Source: CAYWGR01 sp964458015 (GTDB lineage: Bacteria > Planctomycetota > Planctomycetia > Pirellulales > Thermoguttaceae). Taken from it: a stretch of DNA of 52,017 nt. Both the position numbers and the translations under genes were made by a program. The notes below the pieces were generated by a model, which was not told the origin of the DNA, searched no databases, and saw nothing but the letters and a program-made list of their open reading frames with translations. The stretch spans positions 1 through 52,017 of the forward strand of contig CAYWGR010000014.1 of NCBI GenBank assembly GCA_964458015.1. Direction: 5' to 3'. This document shows positions 1-8,097 of this stretch, piece by piece; the stretch's first letter is position 1; every line of letters begins with the position of its first letter.

Positions 1-10
1 CGGAAGATAG

Positions 11-199
11 CCCAGGGTTGCCGCGCCGAGCGGCTACCCTGGGAAACGTGGGATACTATGCAATGAACCCTGCAAGGGTTCCGTAGCATAACGGTGTGCT
101 CCGAAACCCCTGTTGGGGTTTGGAGTTGAGCAAAATTCCGGTTCCTAGGGTAGTCGCTGCGCGACAACCCTAGGCTGTCTTATTGAAGCCCTTCGGGCT
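11..199. repeat. Cluster of five palindromic hairpin repeats
   Basis: Five inverted repeats follow one another. 11-43 has CCCAGGGT and GCCGC arms pairing with GCGGC and ACCCTGGG around a T/T mismatch. 65-81 is GAACCCT-GCA-AGGGTTC. 104-121 is AAACCCC-TGTT-GGGGTTT. 144-174 has CCTAGGGT and GTCGC arms with a mirrored partner. 187-199 is AGCCC-TTC-GGGCT. The order of a long CCTAGGGT/CCCAGGGT hairpin followed by a short hairpin appears twice, so this looks like two or more diverged copies of one repeat in tandem. No open reading frame fits the region. I infer a non-coding dispersed repeat; a terminator role is less likely because there are no T-runs. Confidence 0.6.
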
Positions 200-244
200 A
201 TAGAACTTGTAGTTTTGCTTCGGCTATAGAACTCGTAGTTTTGC
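192..244. repeat. Direct tandem repeat, 27 + 26 bp
   Basis: Two adjacent copies of a unit of the form TTCGG(G)CTATAGAAC-tTGTAGTTTTGC lie at 192-218 and 219-244. They differ by one missing G and one T/C change. The unit begins inside the last hairpin of the preceding cluster, so it appears to be a partial duplication of that repeat's tail. No coding potential is seen. Confidence 0.65.
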
Positions 245-644
245 TCAATGAGAGCCAAAACACAATCGCGGCAATATCCGCGCAAGATTAAATTAGAATC
301 CGCATTATTCCCATTCCACACGTTTTTTGTGCCTTTGGCAGTTCACCCAACAATCCACCCTGTTTCTCCTGGCACGGCATTCCTTCTCTAATGCGTATCT
401 CCGAGTACCCAGATTACGATATTTCATAAAAGTATTGGATTCTTTCGTAAAACATTGTCTTTGACTTATTCCGGCCTGTGTTATTACTATGGGAGTATCG
501 AGTTGGGGCCATTTGCAATCCGTAGTTTCCTCTGATCAACGGAGCAAAACGTCAGAGAAGAGCCCGGTCGGGTTTTCGCGCCCGCCTCGACCGCTTGTAC
601 TAGTCGGCGCAGTCACAAACTTTCTTGTTGGTAGGAGGAGCGTC
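245..644 (+). other. Non-coding leader upstream of the PEP-CTERM gene
   Basis: Four hundred AT-rich bases without a convincing gene. A TTGACT at 461-466 is the only promoter-like box, and the matching -10 position (TTACTA, 484-489) is poor, so I do not call a promoter. The reading frame of the downstream gene stays open back to 489, but the residues before the methionine at 645 look non-coding. A short CCCG/CGGG hairpin followed by TTTT near 565-580 could be a leader structure. Confidence 0.35.
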
Positions 645-1673
645 ATGAAAGCAAGTGTTAGTCTAGTGGGAATGGCTATATTGATCGCGATGTCGATGCC
701 TGTGCATGCCGCCGTGATCACCATCGACGATGGTGCGGGGACAGGAGTGGGAACGGGATTCTCGGTTTCAGCCGGCGACTGGACGTCGTATAGTGCAAAA
801 GCGGTGGGCGGTGCTTATCTTGCTCCCAATGCAGGAAATGGAACTGCCACCTATACACCCGGAAATGTATCAGGATTCGTGAGCGGGACGTATGATGTGT
901 ATGCAAGCTGGGGCGTTTTCAATGCTGACGATGGCGCTTCCTACGTTGTTAATCATGCTGGCGGAACAGCGTCCTTTAATTTTGACAATAAATTAAACGC
1001 TGCACAGGGCGCTACGGGCAGCATACCGAAGGTCGATGAGTCTGGCAGCGGATTTCGTTATCTGGGAACTTACAATCTGAATACGTCCAGCAATGTGGTG
1101 CTGTCCACTAATGCGGGGCAGGCGGATGCCGTTATGTTCCGTTCCCGTAGTGACGGATTTTTCATCGATCATCAGACCGCCAATCTGACAACGAACGATT
1201 CCACGGCCTGGATGATTGCCGGCACAACAACGTCGCCCTCGGGCAATTACTTCTATACGGTCACGGATGCCGTCACTGCCATGTGGGCTGGAATACCCGC
1301 GGCAGGCTCGTATGATCTTAAAATTTCTTGGGGCGTTCATACCAGTCATTCCCAAAATGTCAAATACTTGGTGGATGTCAACGGCAACGGCACCAACGAT
1401 ACAGGAGACACTCTGTTTACAATTGATCAGCATTTGATGGCGGATCAAATAACCGGCGGCAGTCCCGACTACGGTCTTTGGTCGGGGTATTATGATCTCG
1501 GCACGTTCAGCCTCACCGACTCAAGCAAAGTTGTCCAATGGGATGAGGGTGGCGCAGGCGCGATGACCGTTGCACCTTTATTGGTAACGCCAATACCGGA
1601 ACCTTCCACGATTATTCTATTGGTAACAGCAGTCTTTGGCCTTGTGGTTTGTGCTTGGCGGAAGATGAAATAG
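645..1673 (+). CDS. PEP-CTERM protein with golvesin/Xly-like domains
   Basis: A secreted 342-residue surface protein. The start at 645 is chosen because a GTAGGAGGAG ribosome site sits 4-13 bases upstream and the protein then opens with a clean signal peptide (MKASVSLVGMAILIA..VHA); an in-frame ATG at 489 would put about 50 unlikely residues in front. Two repeats follow of the pattern 'YDVYASWGV..Y.V...GG' ending in 'LGTY.L....VVLS', resembling the golvesin/Xly carbohydrate-binding-like fold. The C-terminus has the sorting signal IPEPSTIILL, a hydrophobic stretch and basic WRKMK, which marks export and processing by an exosortase. It heads a plus-strand run with a lipoprotein, a DUF1559 protein and two glycosidases. 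The ligand is unknown. Confidence 0.8.
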   Translation: MKASVSLVGMAILIAMSMPVHAAVITIDDGAGTGVGTGFSVSAGDWTSYSAKAVGGAYLAPNAGNGTATYTPGNVSGFVSGTYDVYASWGVFNADDGASYVVNHAGGTASFNFDNKLNAAQGATGSIPKVDESGSGFRYLGTYNLNTSSNVVLSTNAGQADAVMFRSRSDGFFIDHQTANLTTNDSTAWMIAGTTTSPSGNYFYTVTDAVTAMWAGIPAAGSYDLKISWGVHTSHSQNVKYLVDVNGNGTNDTGDTLFTIDQHLMADQITGGSPDYGLWSGYYDLGTFSLTDSSKVVQWDEGGAGAMTVAPLLVTPIPEPSTIILLVTAVFGLVVCAWRKMK

Positions 1674-1773
1674 GTGGAAATGTAACGAGTTTCTTTTAGC
1701 CAAGCACCTTGAAAGAAAAGTGGTGGAATCATCGCGTTTGATCCGCCGGCAACGAAGATAAGAACCCGTCTGG

Positions 1774-1799
1774 CGTCGGCATGCTCACGTGTGCCGACG
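1774..1799. terminator. Hairpin downstream of the PEP-CTERM gene
   Basis: An 8-bp perfect stem, CGTCGGCA at 1774-1781 pairing with TGCCGACG at 1792-1799 around a 10-nt loop. It lies 100 bases after the PEP-CTERM stop codon. There is no T-run behind it, so a Rho-independent terminator is only possible; a processing or stabilising structure is an alternative. Confidence 0.35.
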
Positions 1800-1872
1800 T
1801 CGGACGCCTTATGATCGCTTCATTAGGGAATGCCGCTCGTATCCGTTTCTCAAAAAGAGATGGGCCGATCCG

Positions 1873-2412
1873 ATGAACATACGAAGGATGAGGCATCTAT
1901 TGATGTTTGCTTGGATAATGAACCGGCCAGTCAACTTTTTTGGCCTAGTTTTCGGCCTTCCGATGGTCGGCCTCGGTTCATTAGCTGTGCAAAGGTCAAT
2001 AGGATTAGGACGAACCGCCCGGATATGCGTCATCGATGCAGCCGTTTGTGTGATGGCTGGGGTCATTGGTTGTGGTACGCAAGGACCGAAATATCCTTCG
2101 ACACGATTGGAGGGCATCGTGACGATCGATAAAAAACCGCTGCCCGATGGAAGTCTCCAATTCATCCCTCAAAGCTCTGGTCAGGGGCCAGCGATTAGTG
2201 GCTTAATCAAGGATGGACGTTATATCGCGGAAGGCGTGCCGCTTGGCGACGTTCGGGTATTGTTCAACGCCATACGAAAAACACATCCGCTACCGAGCAA
2301 GGAACCGGGCTATCAGAAATGGGCAACGGAAAACCTTATCCCCTCTCAATCGCGAAATGGAATCAGCATAAAAGTCACCGCCGGTCAATTATCACAAAAT
2401 TTTTCGCTTTGA
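1873..2412 (+). CDS. Lipoprotein, carboxypeptidase-regulatory-like; 5' end remodelled by a repeat
   Basis: The C-terminal part is a typical small planctomycete lipoprotein: a lipobox-like VIGC-G, then a transthyretin-like beta domain (LEGIVTIDKKPLPDGSLQFIP ... GRYIAEGVPLGDVRVLF), resembling the protein encoded at 46673-47134. The problem is the start. The frame is open from 1789, and the first methionine giving a basic N-terminus is at 1873, but 1897-2002 is a copy of a dispersed palindromic element, so residues 9-44 are repeat-encoded. The original signal peptide probably began close to the lipobox, for example near the methionine at 2052, which is too short for a normal signal. Either the element supplies a new hydrophobic leader or the gene is damaged. 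No good ribosome site is seen. Confidence 0.5.
   Translation: MNIRRMRHLLMFAWIMNRPVNFFGLVFGLPMVGLGSLAVQRSIGLGRTARICVIDAAVCVMAGVIGCGTQGPKYPSTRLEGIVTIDKKPLPDGSLQFIPQSSGQGPAISGLIKDGRYIAEGVPLGDVRVLFNAIRKTHPLPSKEPGYQKWATENLIPSQSRNGISIKVTAGQLSQNFSL
1897..2002 (-). repeat. Palindromic dispersed element, copy A
   Basis: 106 bp, read on the minus strand to match copy B. Terminal arms CTATTGACC-TTTGC and GCAAACATCAATAG pair, as do TAATGAACC and GGTTCATTA further in. Inside is a GGCC-(GACCATCGGAA)-GGCC hairpin. Identity to copy B (17177-17281) is high over the full length, and ends and length match copy C (49938-50043). It lies in the 5' part of the lipoprotein reading frame and 224 bases after a PEP-CTERM stop codon. 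It encodes nothing recognisable; the reading frame through it is shared by copies A and B but broken in C. Confidence 0.8.
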
Positions 2413-2521
2413 CGATAAATGGTATTATATGGACAAGGCAAAACATTTGCATGACGTATTGCTGGACTTGGCCGAAAAAGGCTCGATGCAGCGAAGTACG
2501 AGATGCTTTGCTGCGATTAGA

Positions 2522-3478
2522 ATGGCAACAATATCAAGGACAAAAGGGTTTACTTTGGTGGAACTTTTGGTCGTGATAACGATCATCGGCATTTTGATCT
2601 CGCTGCTGCTGCCGGCCGTACAATCGGCTAGAGAAGCGGCACGTCGCATGCAATGCAGCAATAATCTGAAACAACTCGGATTGGGCATGCACAACTACCA
2701 TGTTGCCAAAGGCGCTCTTCCGTTTGGAAGCAAGTATGCGGCGGGCGTAAGCCCTTCCGACTTCGGATGGTACAGCCAAATGGGCCCCTACATTGAACAA
2801 CAGGCGTGGTTCGATTCAATCAATTATAATGTATGTTTTAGCGATCCCGTAAACTTCGAACCTCGGAAATTCAAAATTGCCTTGATGGGATGCCCATCCT
2901 GCGGTTTGACGGTGCAACATCCTAACGACACGACTTGGCATCGCGTGAAAGGGAATTACGCGGTAAACTTCGGAAATACCACTTACGGACAAACAACCAA
3001 GGGTGGAATTGCCTTTGAAGGGGCTCCATTCACGTGTGGGCGCAGTTATAGCTTTGAGCATATCAAGGATGGACTCAGCAACACGTTGTTGATGGCTGAA
3101 ATCATTTCCACGATTGACGGACCTAATTCCGGAAACTCCGGTTCCGATTGGTGGGGACCGCTGAGTGAAACAAGCACCTCCGAAGGTGGCCAAGCCTTCG
3201 AAGCGTGGTTGACGCCGAATTCTCCGGCCTTTGACGAGGCTTGTCGCATCTGTCCTCCCATTGATGCTTTGAACGGTATTTCAGGTTGCGTGGTTATCGG
3301 TGATTATGCAGAATACGCCCTCCAGTCATTCGCCGCCCGCAGCCATCATGCCGGCGGGGTGAATGCTTCGCTTTGCGATGGCTCGGTGCATTTCTTTAAC
3401 GATTCGATTGCCATGAATGTTTGGCAAGCCTTATCAACCGCACGCGGCGGCGAGACGCTTGCCGGCAATGATTTCTAA
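2522..3478 (+). CDS. DUF1559 pilin-like protein
   Basis: A 318-residue member of the planctomycete DUF1559 family. It has a type IV prepilin N-terminus: basic leader MATISRTKG, then FTLVELLVVITIIGILI and LLLPAVQSAREAARR, so cleavage by a prepilin peptidase before the F is expected. The C-terminal signature H-X9-DG (HHAGGVNASLCDGSVHF) is present. The start at 2522 gives the short leader usual for the family; in-frame methionines at 2429 and 2486 would lengthen it by 31 or 12 residues, and no ribosome site settles the choice. Its place between a PEP-CTERM/lipoprotein pair and two exported glycosidases suggests a surface role, but DUF1559 proteins have no proven function. Confidence 0.85.
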   Translation: MATISRTKGFTLVELLVVITIIGILISLLLPAVQSAREAARRMQCSNNLKQLGLGMHNYHVAKGALPFGSKYAAGVSPSDFGWYSQMGPYIEQQAWFDSINYNVCFSDPVNFEPRKFKIALMGCPSCGLTVQHPNDTTWHRVKGNYAVNFGNTTYGQTTKGGIAFEGAPFTCGRSYSFEHIKDGLSNTLLMAEIISTIDGPNSGNSGSDWWGPLSETSTSEGGQAFEAWLTPNSPAFDEACRICPPIDALNGISGCVVIGDYAEYALQSFAARSHHAGGVNASLCDGSVHFFNDSIAMNVWQALSTARGGETLAGNDF

Positions 3479-3507
3479 GTTTAATAGTTATCCAAGGAGA
3501 ACCCGCC

Positions 3508-4596
3508 ATGTCGAATTCCCACCGTACATTAAGCTCTTGCTTTCTTTTTTTCGGTTTGACAATCTGTGTTGCTATCGCCTCCGCGGCAATTGCCTCGGAA
3601 CAAGCCAAAGGTATTTCTCCGGCATTGAAGGCGGTTCGCGATAAAATCAACCTGAAGTCGCCCGATGGATGCAGCCATATCAACGGTTTTAATTATCAAC
3701 CGAGTTGGGGATACAACGGGCTGACCGTCTGGGGCGAAAAATTCGATCCTAAAAAGTATCGCGAGGAGTTGACGCTAGGAAAGAAGTACTTTCCGAAATT
3801 CAATGCCGTGCGGATGTGGCTTTCGTGGAGCGCCTATTGTGCCAATCCTGAACGATGCATTCGCAACTTCCAACAGGCCGTCGATATCTGCGGCGATCTG
3901 GATCTCTTGGTTGTGCCGGTGATCTTCAATCGCTGGACAGGCAATCCGCTTTGGGATAAGGTTCAAAACCAGGAACTTGCGGCCGACTTCGATAAAACAT
4001 TTGTTACGTTTGTCAAAGCATTGGTCGAACCCATGAAAGGCGATTTGCGAATCCTCGTGTGGGATCTTTGCAATGAACCCTATAATGAGCCGCCATTTTT
4101 CGATGCTGAAACTCAATGGCTCACCAAGGTCCGCGATTATATCAAACAATGCGATTCCCAAGCGTTGACTTGCATCGGCACGATGCCAGCCGTGGATCAT
4201 CTGAATCGGTGCAGCCATCTGCAAGATATCCTCACGCCACATCTTTATGTTCCCCTTTATCCCTTCCCTCCCAAAACAACGCCATCGAAATTGGAGGATA
4301 GTTGCGTACCCTTCAGCGTCATTCCGAATTCCTTGGCAATTGCCAAGAAACTTGAAAAGCCGATGATGTCAACCGAATGTTGCTGGGGAGCCGAAAGCCA
4401 TGCCGAGCGGGCCGACATTGTTCGGGCAAATTTGCAAGCACTGAAACAGTACAAAATCGCTTTCTTTCCCCATGCCCTCTACACCAGCGGCGTGGCCGAC
4501 CTTCACAAATACAAAGAAGGACTCTATATGCCTTTTATTTTGGAAGACGGCTCACTGCGGCCCGGACATGACGTTTATAACGAGTTCGCACAATAG
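3508..4596 (+). CDS. Exported GH5-like glycoside hydrolase (Sec signal)
   Basis: A 362-residue secreted protein of clan GH-A/cellulase type. An AAGGAG site precedes the ATG. Residues 1-30 form a Sec signal peptide. The TIM-barrel signature includes FNYQPSWG near 61, VRMWLSW near 101, WDLCNEP with Glu190 as the expected acid/base, and STECCWG with Glu290 as the expected nucleophile. The substrate cannot be read from sequence; a beta-linked polysaccharide or oligosaccharide is likely. It is followed 18 bases later by a paralogue that keeps the same motifs, so the pair arose by tandem duplication. Family assignment below clan level is uncertain. Confidence 0.7.
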   Translation: MSNSHRTLSSCFLFFGLTICVAIASAAIASEQAKGISPALKAVRDKINLKSPDGCSHINGFNYQPSWGYNGLTVWGEKFDPKKYREELTLGKKYFPKFNAVRMWLSWSAYCANPERCIRNFQQAVDICGDLDLLVVPVIFNRWTGNPLWDKVQNQELAADFDKTFVTFVKALVEPMKGDLRILVWDLCNEPYNEPPFFDAETQWLTKVRDYIKQCDSQALTCIGTMPAVDHLNRCSHLQDILTPHLYVPLYPFPPKTTPSKLEDSCVPFSVIPNSLAIAKKLEKPMMSTECCWGAESHAERADIVRANLQALKQYKIAFFPHALYTSGVADLHKYKEGLYMPFILEDGSLRPGHDVYNEFAQ

Positions 4597-4614
4597 ACAT
4601 CAGGCCTAACAACT

Positions 4615-5667
4615 ATGAACAACGAAGATTTTGATGTTTCTCGCCGAGATTTCCTTGGAATTGCAACGGCTGCTGGCGTCATTGCCACGATGCAACCGAC
4701 GGTGCTGTTGGCGGAGCCGATGCCGGCGGCTGCGGATCTGATGCGGCCCGATTGGTCGAAAGTTCGCGGTTTCAACTATCAGCCAAGTTTTGGGCGAAAT
4801 GGCATAGAGATTTGGATCGATAAATATGATTCAGCGGTTATCGATCATGAGTTGGGACTCGGCCGGCGCTATTTCCCCAAGATGAACACCGTGCGTCTTT
4901 GGCTTTCGCACGAAGCCTTCATCAAGGAGCCGAAAAAGTTCACGGAAAATTTCGAGGCAACATTGAAGAGCTGTGAAAAATATGGCCTCAAGGCCGTTCC
5001 TGTGCTATTCAACAACTGGCACAGCATTCCCGACTTCGGCGGCATCTCGATGGAGATGATCGGCTATTGGTTCGACAGCTTTGGCCAGAAGGGGAAGGCC
5101 CCAAATTATGTCTTTCGCACTTATCTTGAAGCCATGTTCCAGGGCCATGCTTCCGACGCGCGAATTTTGGCTTGGGATCTCTGCAACGAGCCGTTCAATA
5201 GCGGCCGCGAGGTGTTTTTAGAGTGGCTTAAACACACCTACCAATTGGCCAAAACCCTGGGCGCGAAACAGCCCATCGGCGTTAGCATATGCAGTATGGT
5301 TCCCGATTTGCCGCTGGTCGAGCCCTTTAGCGATGTGTTGATGATCCATCCCTATTTTGCATCGGGTCAAAACTGGGCATGGATGAAGGAGTTTTCACGC
5401 AAAACCGGCAAAGGCTTGCTGGCTACCGAGTGTTGCTGGGGCTCGCTTGACGATGCCAAGCATGTTGAAATCGTTCGCAATGATCTTGACTTGCTCGTAA
5501 AACAAGAGGTCGGTTTCCTCATTCATGCTTTGCACGAAAGCTACGTTGCCGACCTTCACCGTCCGCAAGATGGCATCGTCTCCAGTGCCGAGTATATGGC
5601 CTTCATCAATAGGGACGGCTCATTACGCGCAGGCCACGATATCTTCAACAAGTATTGTGACAAATAA
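4615..5667 (+). CDS. Exported GH5-like glycoside hydrolase (Tat signal)
   Basis: A 350-residue paralogue of the preceding protein, sharing GFNYQPSFGRNGIEIW, RYFPKMNTVRLWLS, WDLCNEP (Glu192) and ATECCWGS (Glu272), the two glutamates expected for retaining glycosidases of clan GH-A. It differs at the N-terminus: SRRDFLG at residues 9-15 followed by a hydrophobic stretch is a twin-arginine signal, so this copy is exported folded while its neighbour uses Sec. The C-terminal ...DGSLRAGHDIFNKY matches the ...DGSLRPGHDVYNEF of the neighbour. It is probably co-transcribed with both flanking genes. Confidence 0.7.
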   Translation: MNNEDFDVSRRDFLGIATAAGVIATMQPTVLLAEPMPAAADLMRPDWSKVRGFNYQPSFGRNGIEIWIDKYDSAVIDHELGLGRRYFPKMNTVRLWLSHEAFIKEPKKFTENFEATLKSCEKYGLKAVPVLFNNWHSIPDFGGISMEMIGYWFDSFGQKGKAPNYVFRTYLEAMFQGHASDARILAWDLCNEPFNSGREVFLEWLKHTYQLAKTLGAKQPIGVSICSMVPDLPLVEPFSDVLMIHPYFASGQNWAWMKEFSRKTGKGLLATECCWGSLDDAKHVEIVRNDLDLLVKQEVGFLIHALHESYVADLHRPQDGIVSSAEYMAFINRDGSLRAGHDIFNKYCDK

Positions 5668-5698
5668 TGCACCGCAGAAGTATTGCACCAAGGAGATG

Positions 5699-6757
5699 AT
5701 GGCCGTGATTGATTCTCCAACAATGAAGGCTATCCGCATTCACGGCCCCAAGAGCGCCTGTTGCGACGACGTTCCGATGCCCTCGGTCGGAACAGAGGAT
5801 GTCTTGATTCGCGTCCGAGCGGCAGCCATCTGCGCAACCGATATCGAACTGTACGACGGCACGATGTTCTACTTGACCAGCGGAATGGCCCAATTGCCGC
5901 TCGTGCCCGGGCATGAATGGGCCGGTGAAGTCGTTGAAACGGGTGAGAATGCTCGTGAGTTCGCCGTCGGCGATCGTGTTGTCGGCGAATGCTCGATCGG
6001 TTGCCGCCAGTGCGACGACTGCCGCCGTGGTTGGTATCATCTCTGCCGAAACCGTGCAGAGACGGGATTGATCAAACAAGACGGCGCCTTTGCCCAATAT
6101 ATTTCCTTCCCACGCTTCTTCCTGCACAAAATCAACGGCCTAGGCTACGACGCCGCGACTTTTATCGAGCCGACCGGCGTCGCCCTGAACCCCACGAAAG
6201 CCGCCAAGGTATGCCCTGATGATTATGTGGCCGTGGTAGGACCGGGCGCGATCGGCTTGCTCGCTTTGCAAACTGCCCGCGCTTATGGAGCGAAAAAAGT
6301 GATCCTGGTCGGTTGTAGCGATCATCGGCTTGCTGTCGGTCGTCAACTGGGAGCGGATGAAACCATCAATATCCGCAAGGAGAATCTCGTCGAAAAAGTT
6401 CGTGCAGCCACTGCCGGGCACATGATCGACGTCGTGATCGAAGCAGCGGGCAAAAAGGAAGTCTGGCCGCAGATTGCCTCGATCGTAGCACCCCATGCCC
6501 GCGTCGCGATGACGGGACTCTTTGCCGGCGCAACATGCGACGTTGATTTTGATCCCCTTGTGACCAACGAAGTTCATATCATGGGCTGCCTGGGCGGTCC
6601 CAACCTCTGGGAAGAGGCAATCAACCTTCATCTTAGCGGCCGAGTGCAAACCGCCCCGATCATCACCCACCGGCTGCCGCTGAAATACTTCGCCACCGGC
6701 ATCGAGATTGCCCGGCAACGCATCGACAATGCCATTAAGGTTATTTTGGAACCTTGA
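5699..6757 (+). CDS. Zinc-binding alcohol/polyol dehydrogenase (MDR family)
   Basis: A 352-residue medium-chain dehydrogenase, closest in layout to sorbitol and threonine dehydrogenases. Catalytic zinc ligands are Cys45 (ICATDIE) and His72-Glu73 (GHEWAG). The structural zinc site is Cys102, 105, 108 and 116. The Rossmann motif is VGPGAIGLLAL. The start is ambiguous: AAGGAG at 5690-5695 is only 3 bases from the ATG at 5699 but 9 from an in-frame GTG at 5705, and the ATG at 5723 gives the family-typical MKAIRIHG. It probably oxidises a sugar or polyol released by the upstream glycosidases. Its 3' end overlaps the convergent ADP-ribosylglycohydrolase gene by 17 bp. Confidence 0.85.
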   Translation: MAVIDSPTMKAIRIHGPKSACCDDVPMPSVGTEDVLIRVRAAAICATDIELYDGTMFYLTSGMAQLPLVPGHEWAGEVVETGENAREFAVGDRVVGECSIGCRQCDDCRRGWYHLCRNRAETGLIKQDGAFAQYISFPRFFLHKINGLGYDAATFIEPTGVALNPTKAAKVCPDDYVAVVGPGAIGLLALQTARAYGAKKVILVGCSDHRLAVGRQLGADETINIRKENLVEKVRAATAGHMIDVVIEAAGKKEVWPQIASIVAPHARVAMTGLFAGATCDVDFDPLVTNEVHIMGCLGGPNLWEEAINLHLSGRVQTAPIITHRLPLKYFATGIEIARQRIDNAIKVILEP

Positions 6758-8000
6758 TCTTAGCCATTTCTTCCGGCGTAAACCGACTATCGGCTGCCGG
6801 ACCGGGCGCATAGGATGCTTCCAGCTTTGCCGGCTTAGGCGTTTGTACTGGAATCACGAAAACCTCTTCGCCCTTCGAGTCCTTTTCAATGCGTCCGCCG
6901 GTTTTGAGGATGCCGTCTCTGGCCAGGCGTTCGCTGACTTCAAACACCTTGGGCAGTGTATATTCCGAGTGACTGAACTTTGCGTTTTTATCCAGTCGCT
7001 CGGTGAATCGCGTCGGTACTTTTGATGCCCCCATTATCGTGAACAAAACCCCCGCCGCATTCGATGGATTGCAGTCGCTATCTTGACCGGCCCGACAAGC
7101 AATGATCATCGTCTTGTCGGGATCGCCATCGCCGTAAAGAAGCCCAAGGAGAATATAGGCCCCGTTCAATTTAGCGTCGATGCTGAAAGTGCCCGGCCCT
7201 CCGGCCTTACAGCACAAGCCATGCGTATACTTTGGATCCTTATGATATTTCTCCTCGATAAGTTGCCATGTCTTTTGCCAGTCCTTGGGATGATCCCGAT
7301 GCCACTGAAGCAAATCCCGCACCATTTCGGCATACTGGCTTTCGGCGGGGATGTACTGTCGTGCGTTGTCGATCAACGCCTTGGTATCCGATGCAAAAAA
7401 GGCCTCACTATACAAAGCCGCGACAAACTGTCCCGCATAAACGCCGTCCCCGTAGTTCATCAAATGTCCGAACGTATCGCCCAACACTACCGCCTGATTC
7501 GGCATACCCGGCGAAATAATGCCGGCGAAATCGCTTTCGATTTGGTAATCGATATCGTCCGCATGTTGGTTCAATCGCGGGTGTCCGCTGTCTGGCGGGG
7601 CAATACCCCGGCGCAGATTATTTCGGCCTGCTTCATTCGCATGCCATAGAGGATAACCGCTATTGGCGAAATCGATCCCCGCCTGCCGAATACCCACGTT
7701 CAGCCCGTAGGTCTCCAGTGTCTTGAGAAACGTCATCTCGACGTAGCAATCGTCGTTTCCATGTTGGTTGATCCATTCCGGATGCCATGCCGGCATTTGA
7801 TCTTCCGGCAGAATCGCTCCCGTGATCTTGAATTCCGTCGGCGCTCCCCAGCCAACGCCCGCCATCTGGCCGATCCACGCGCCTTGCATTTTGTCGCGAT
7901 ACGCGCCGATCGGCAACTGCCGCGTCGGCGATTCCGCACAAACGATTACGGTTCCAGAAATCACGGCAATCAATGTAATTGCGATGAAACGTGTCTGCAT
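6741..8000 (-). CDS. Exported ADP-ribosylglycohydrolase-family protein
   Basis: A 419-residue DraG/ADP-ribosylglycohydrolase-family protein with an N-terminal signal peptide (MQTRFIAITLIAVISG..CAES), so it probably acts in the periplasm or outside. The family metal-binding motifs are present: GNDDCYVEMTFL, HADDIDYQ and GQDSDCNPSNAAGVL, the last being the usual DxD-plus-small-residue segment. A GAGGA site sits before the ATG at 8000; an upstream extension to 8261 runs antisense through the ribokinase gene and is rejected. As the last gene of the nucleoside/ribose cluster it may release ribose or ADP-ribose moieties from N-glycosides. The substrate is an inference from context. Confidence 0.8.
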   Translation of the reverse strand: MQTRFIAITLIAVISGTVIVCAESPTRQLPIGAYRDKMQGAWIGQMAGVGWGAPTEFKITGAILPEDQMPAWHPEWINQHGNDDCYVEMTFLKTLETYGLNVGIRQAGIDFANSGYPLWHANEAGRNNLRRGIAPPDSGHPRLNQHADDIDYQIESDFAGIISPGMPNQAVVLGDTFGHLMNYGDGVYAGQFVAALYSEAFFASDTKALIDNARQYIPAESQYAEMVRDLLQWHRDHPKDWQKTWQLIEEKYHKDPKYTHGLCCKAGGPGTFSIDAKLNGAYILLGLLYGDGDPDKTMIIACRAGQDSDCNPSNAAGVLFTIMGASKVPTRFTERLDKNAKFSHSEYTLPKVFEVSERLARDGILKTGGRIEKDSKGEEVFVIPVQTPKPAKLEASYAPGPAADSRFTPEEMAKIKVPK

Positions 8001-8097
8001 GACGATTCCTCGGTTGAAGGTGGGTTTAGAACAAGGTGTGGTGGAAACAAACGGAAGATCAAACAAATTCAGCGGACAGGTCTCTTTTTCCTTGCTT

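Noticed and set aside
461..489. Sigma-70 promoter TTGACT-17-TTACTA
   Set aside because: The -10 box matches the consensus at too few positions.
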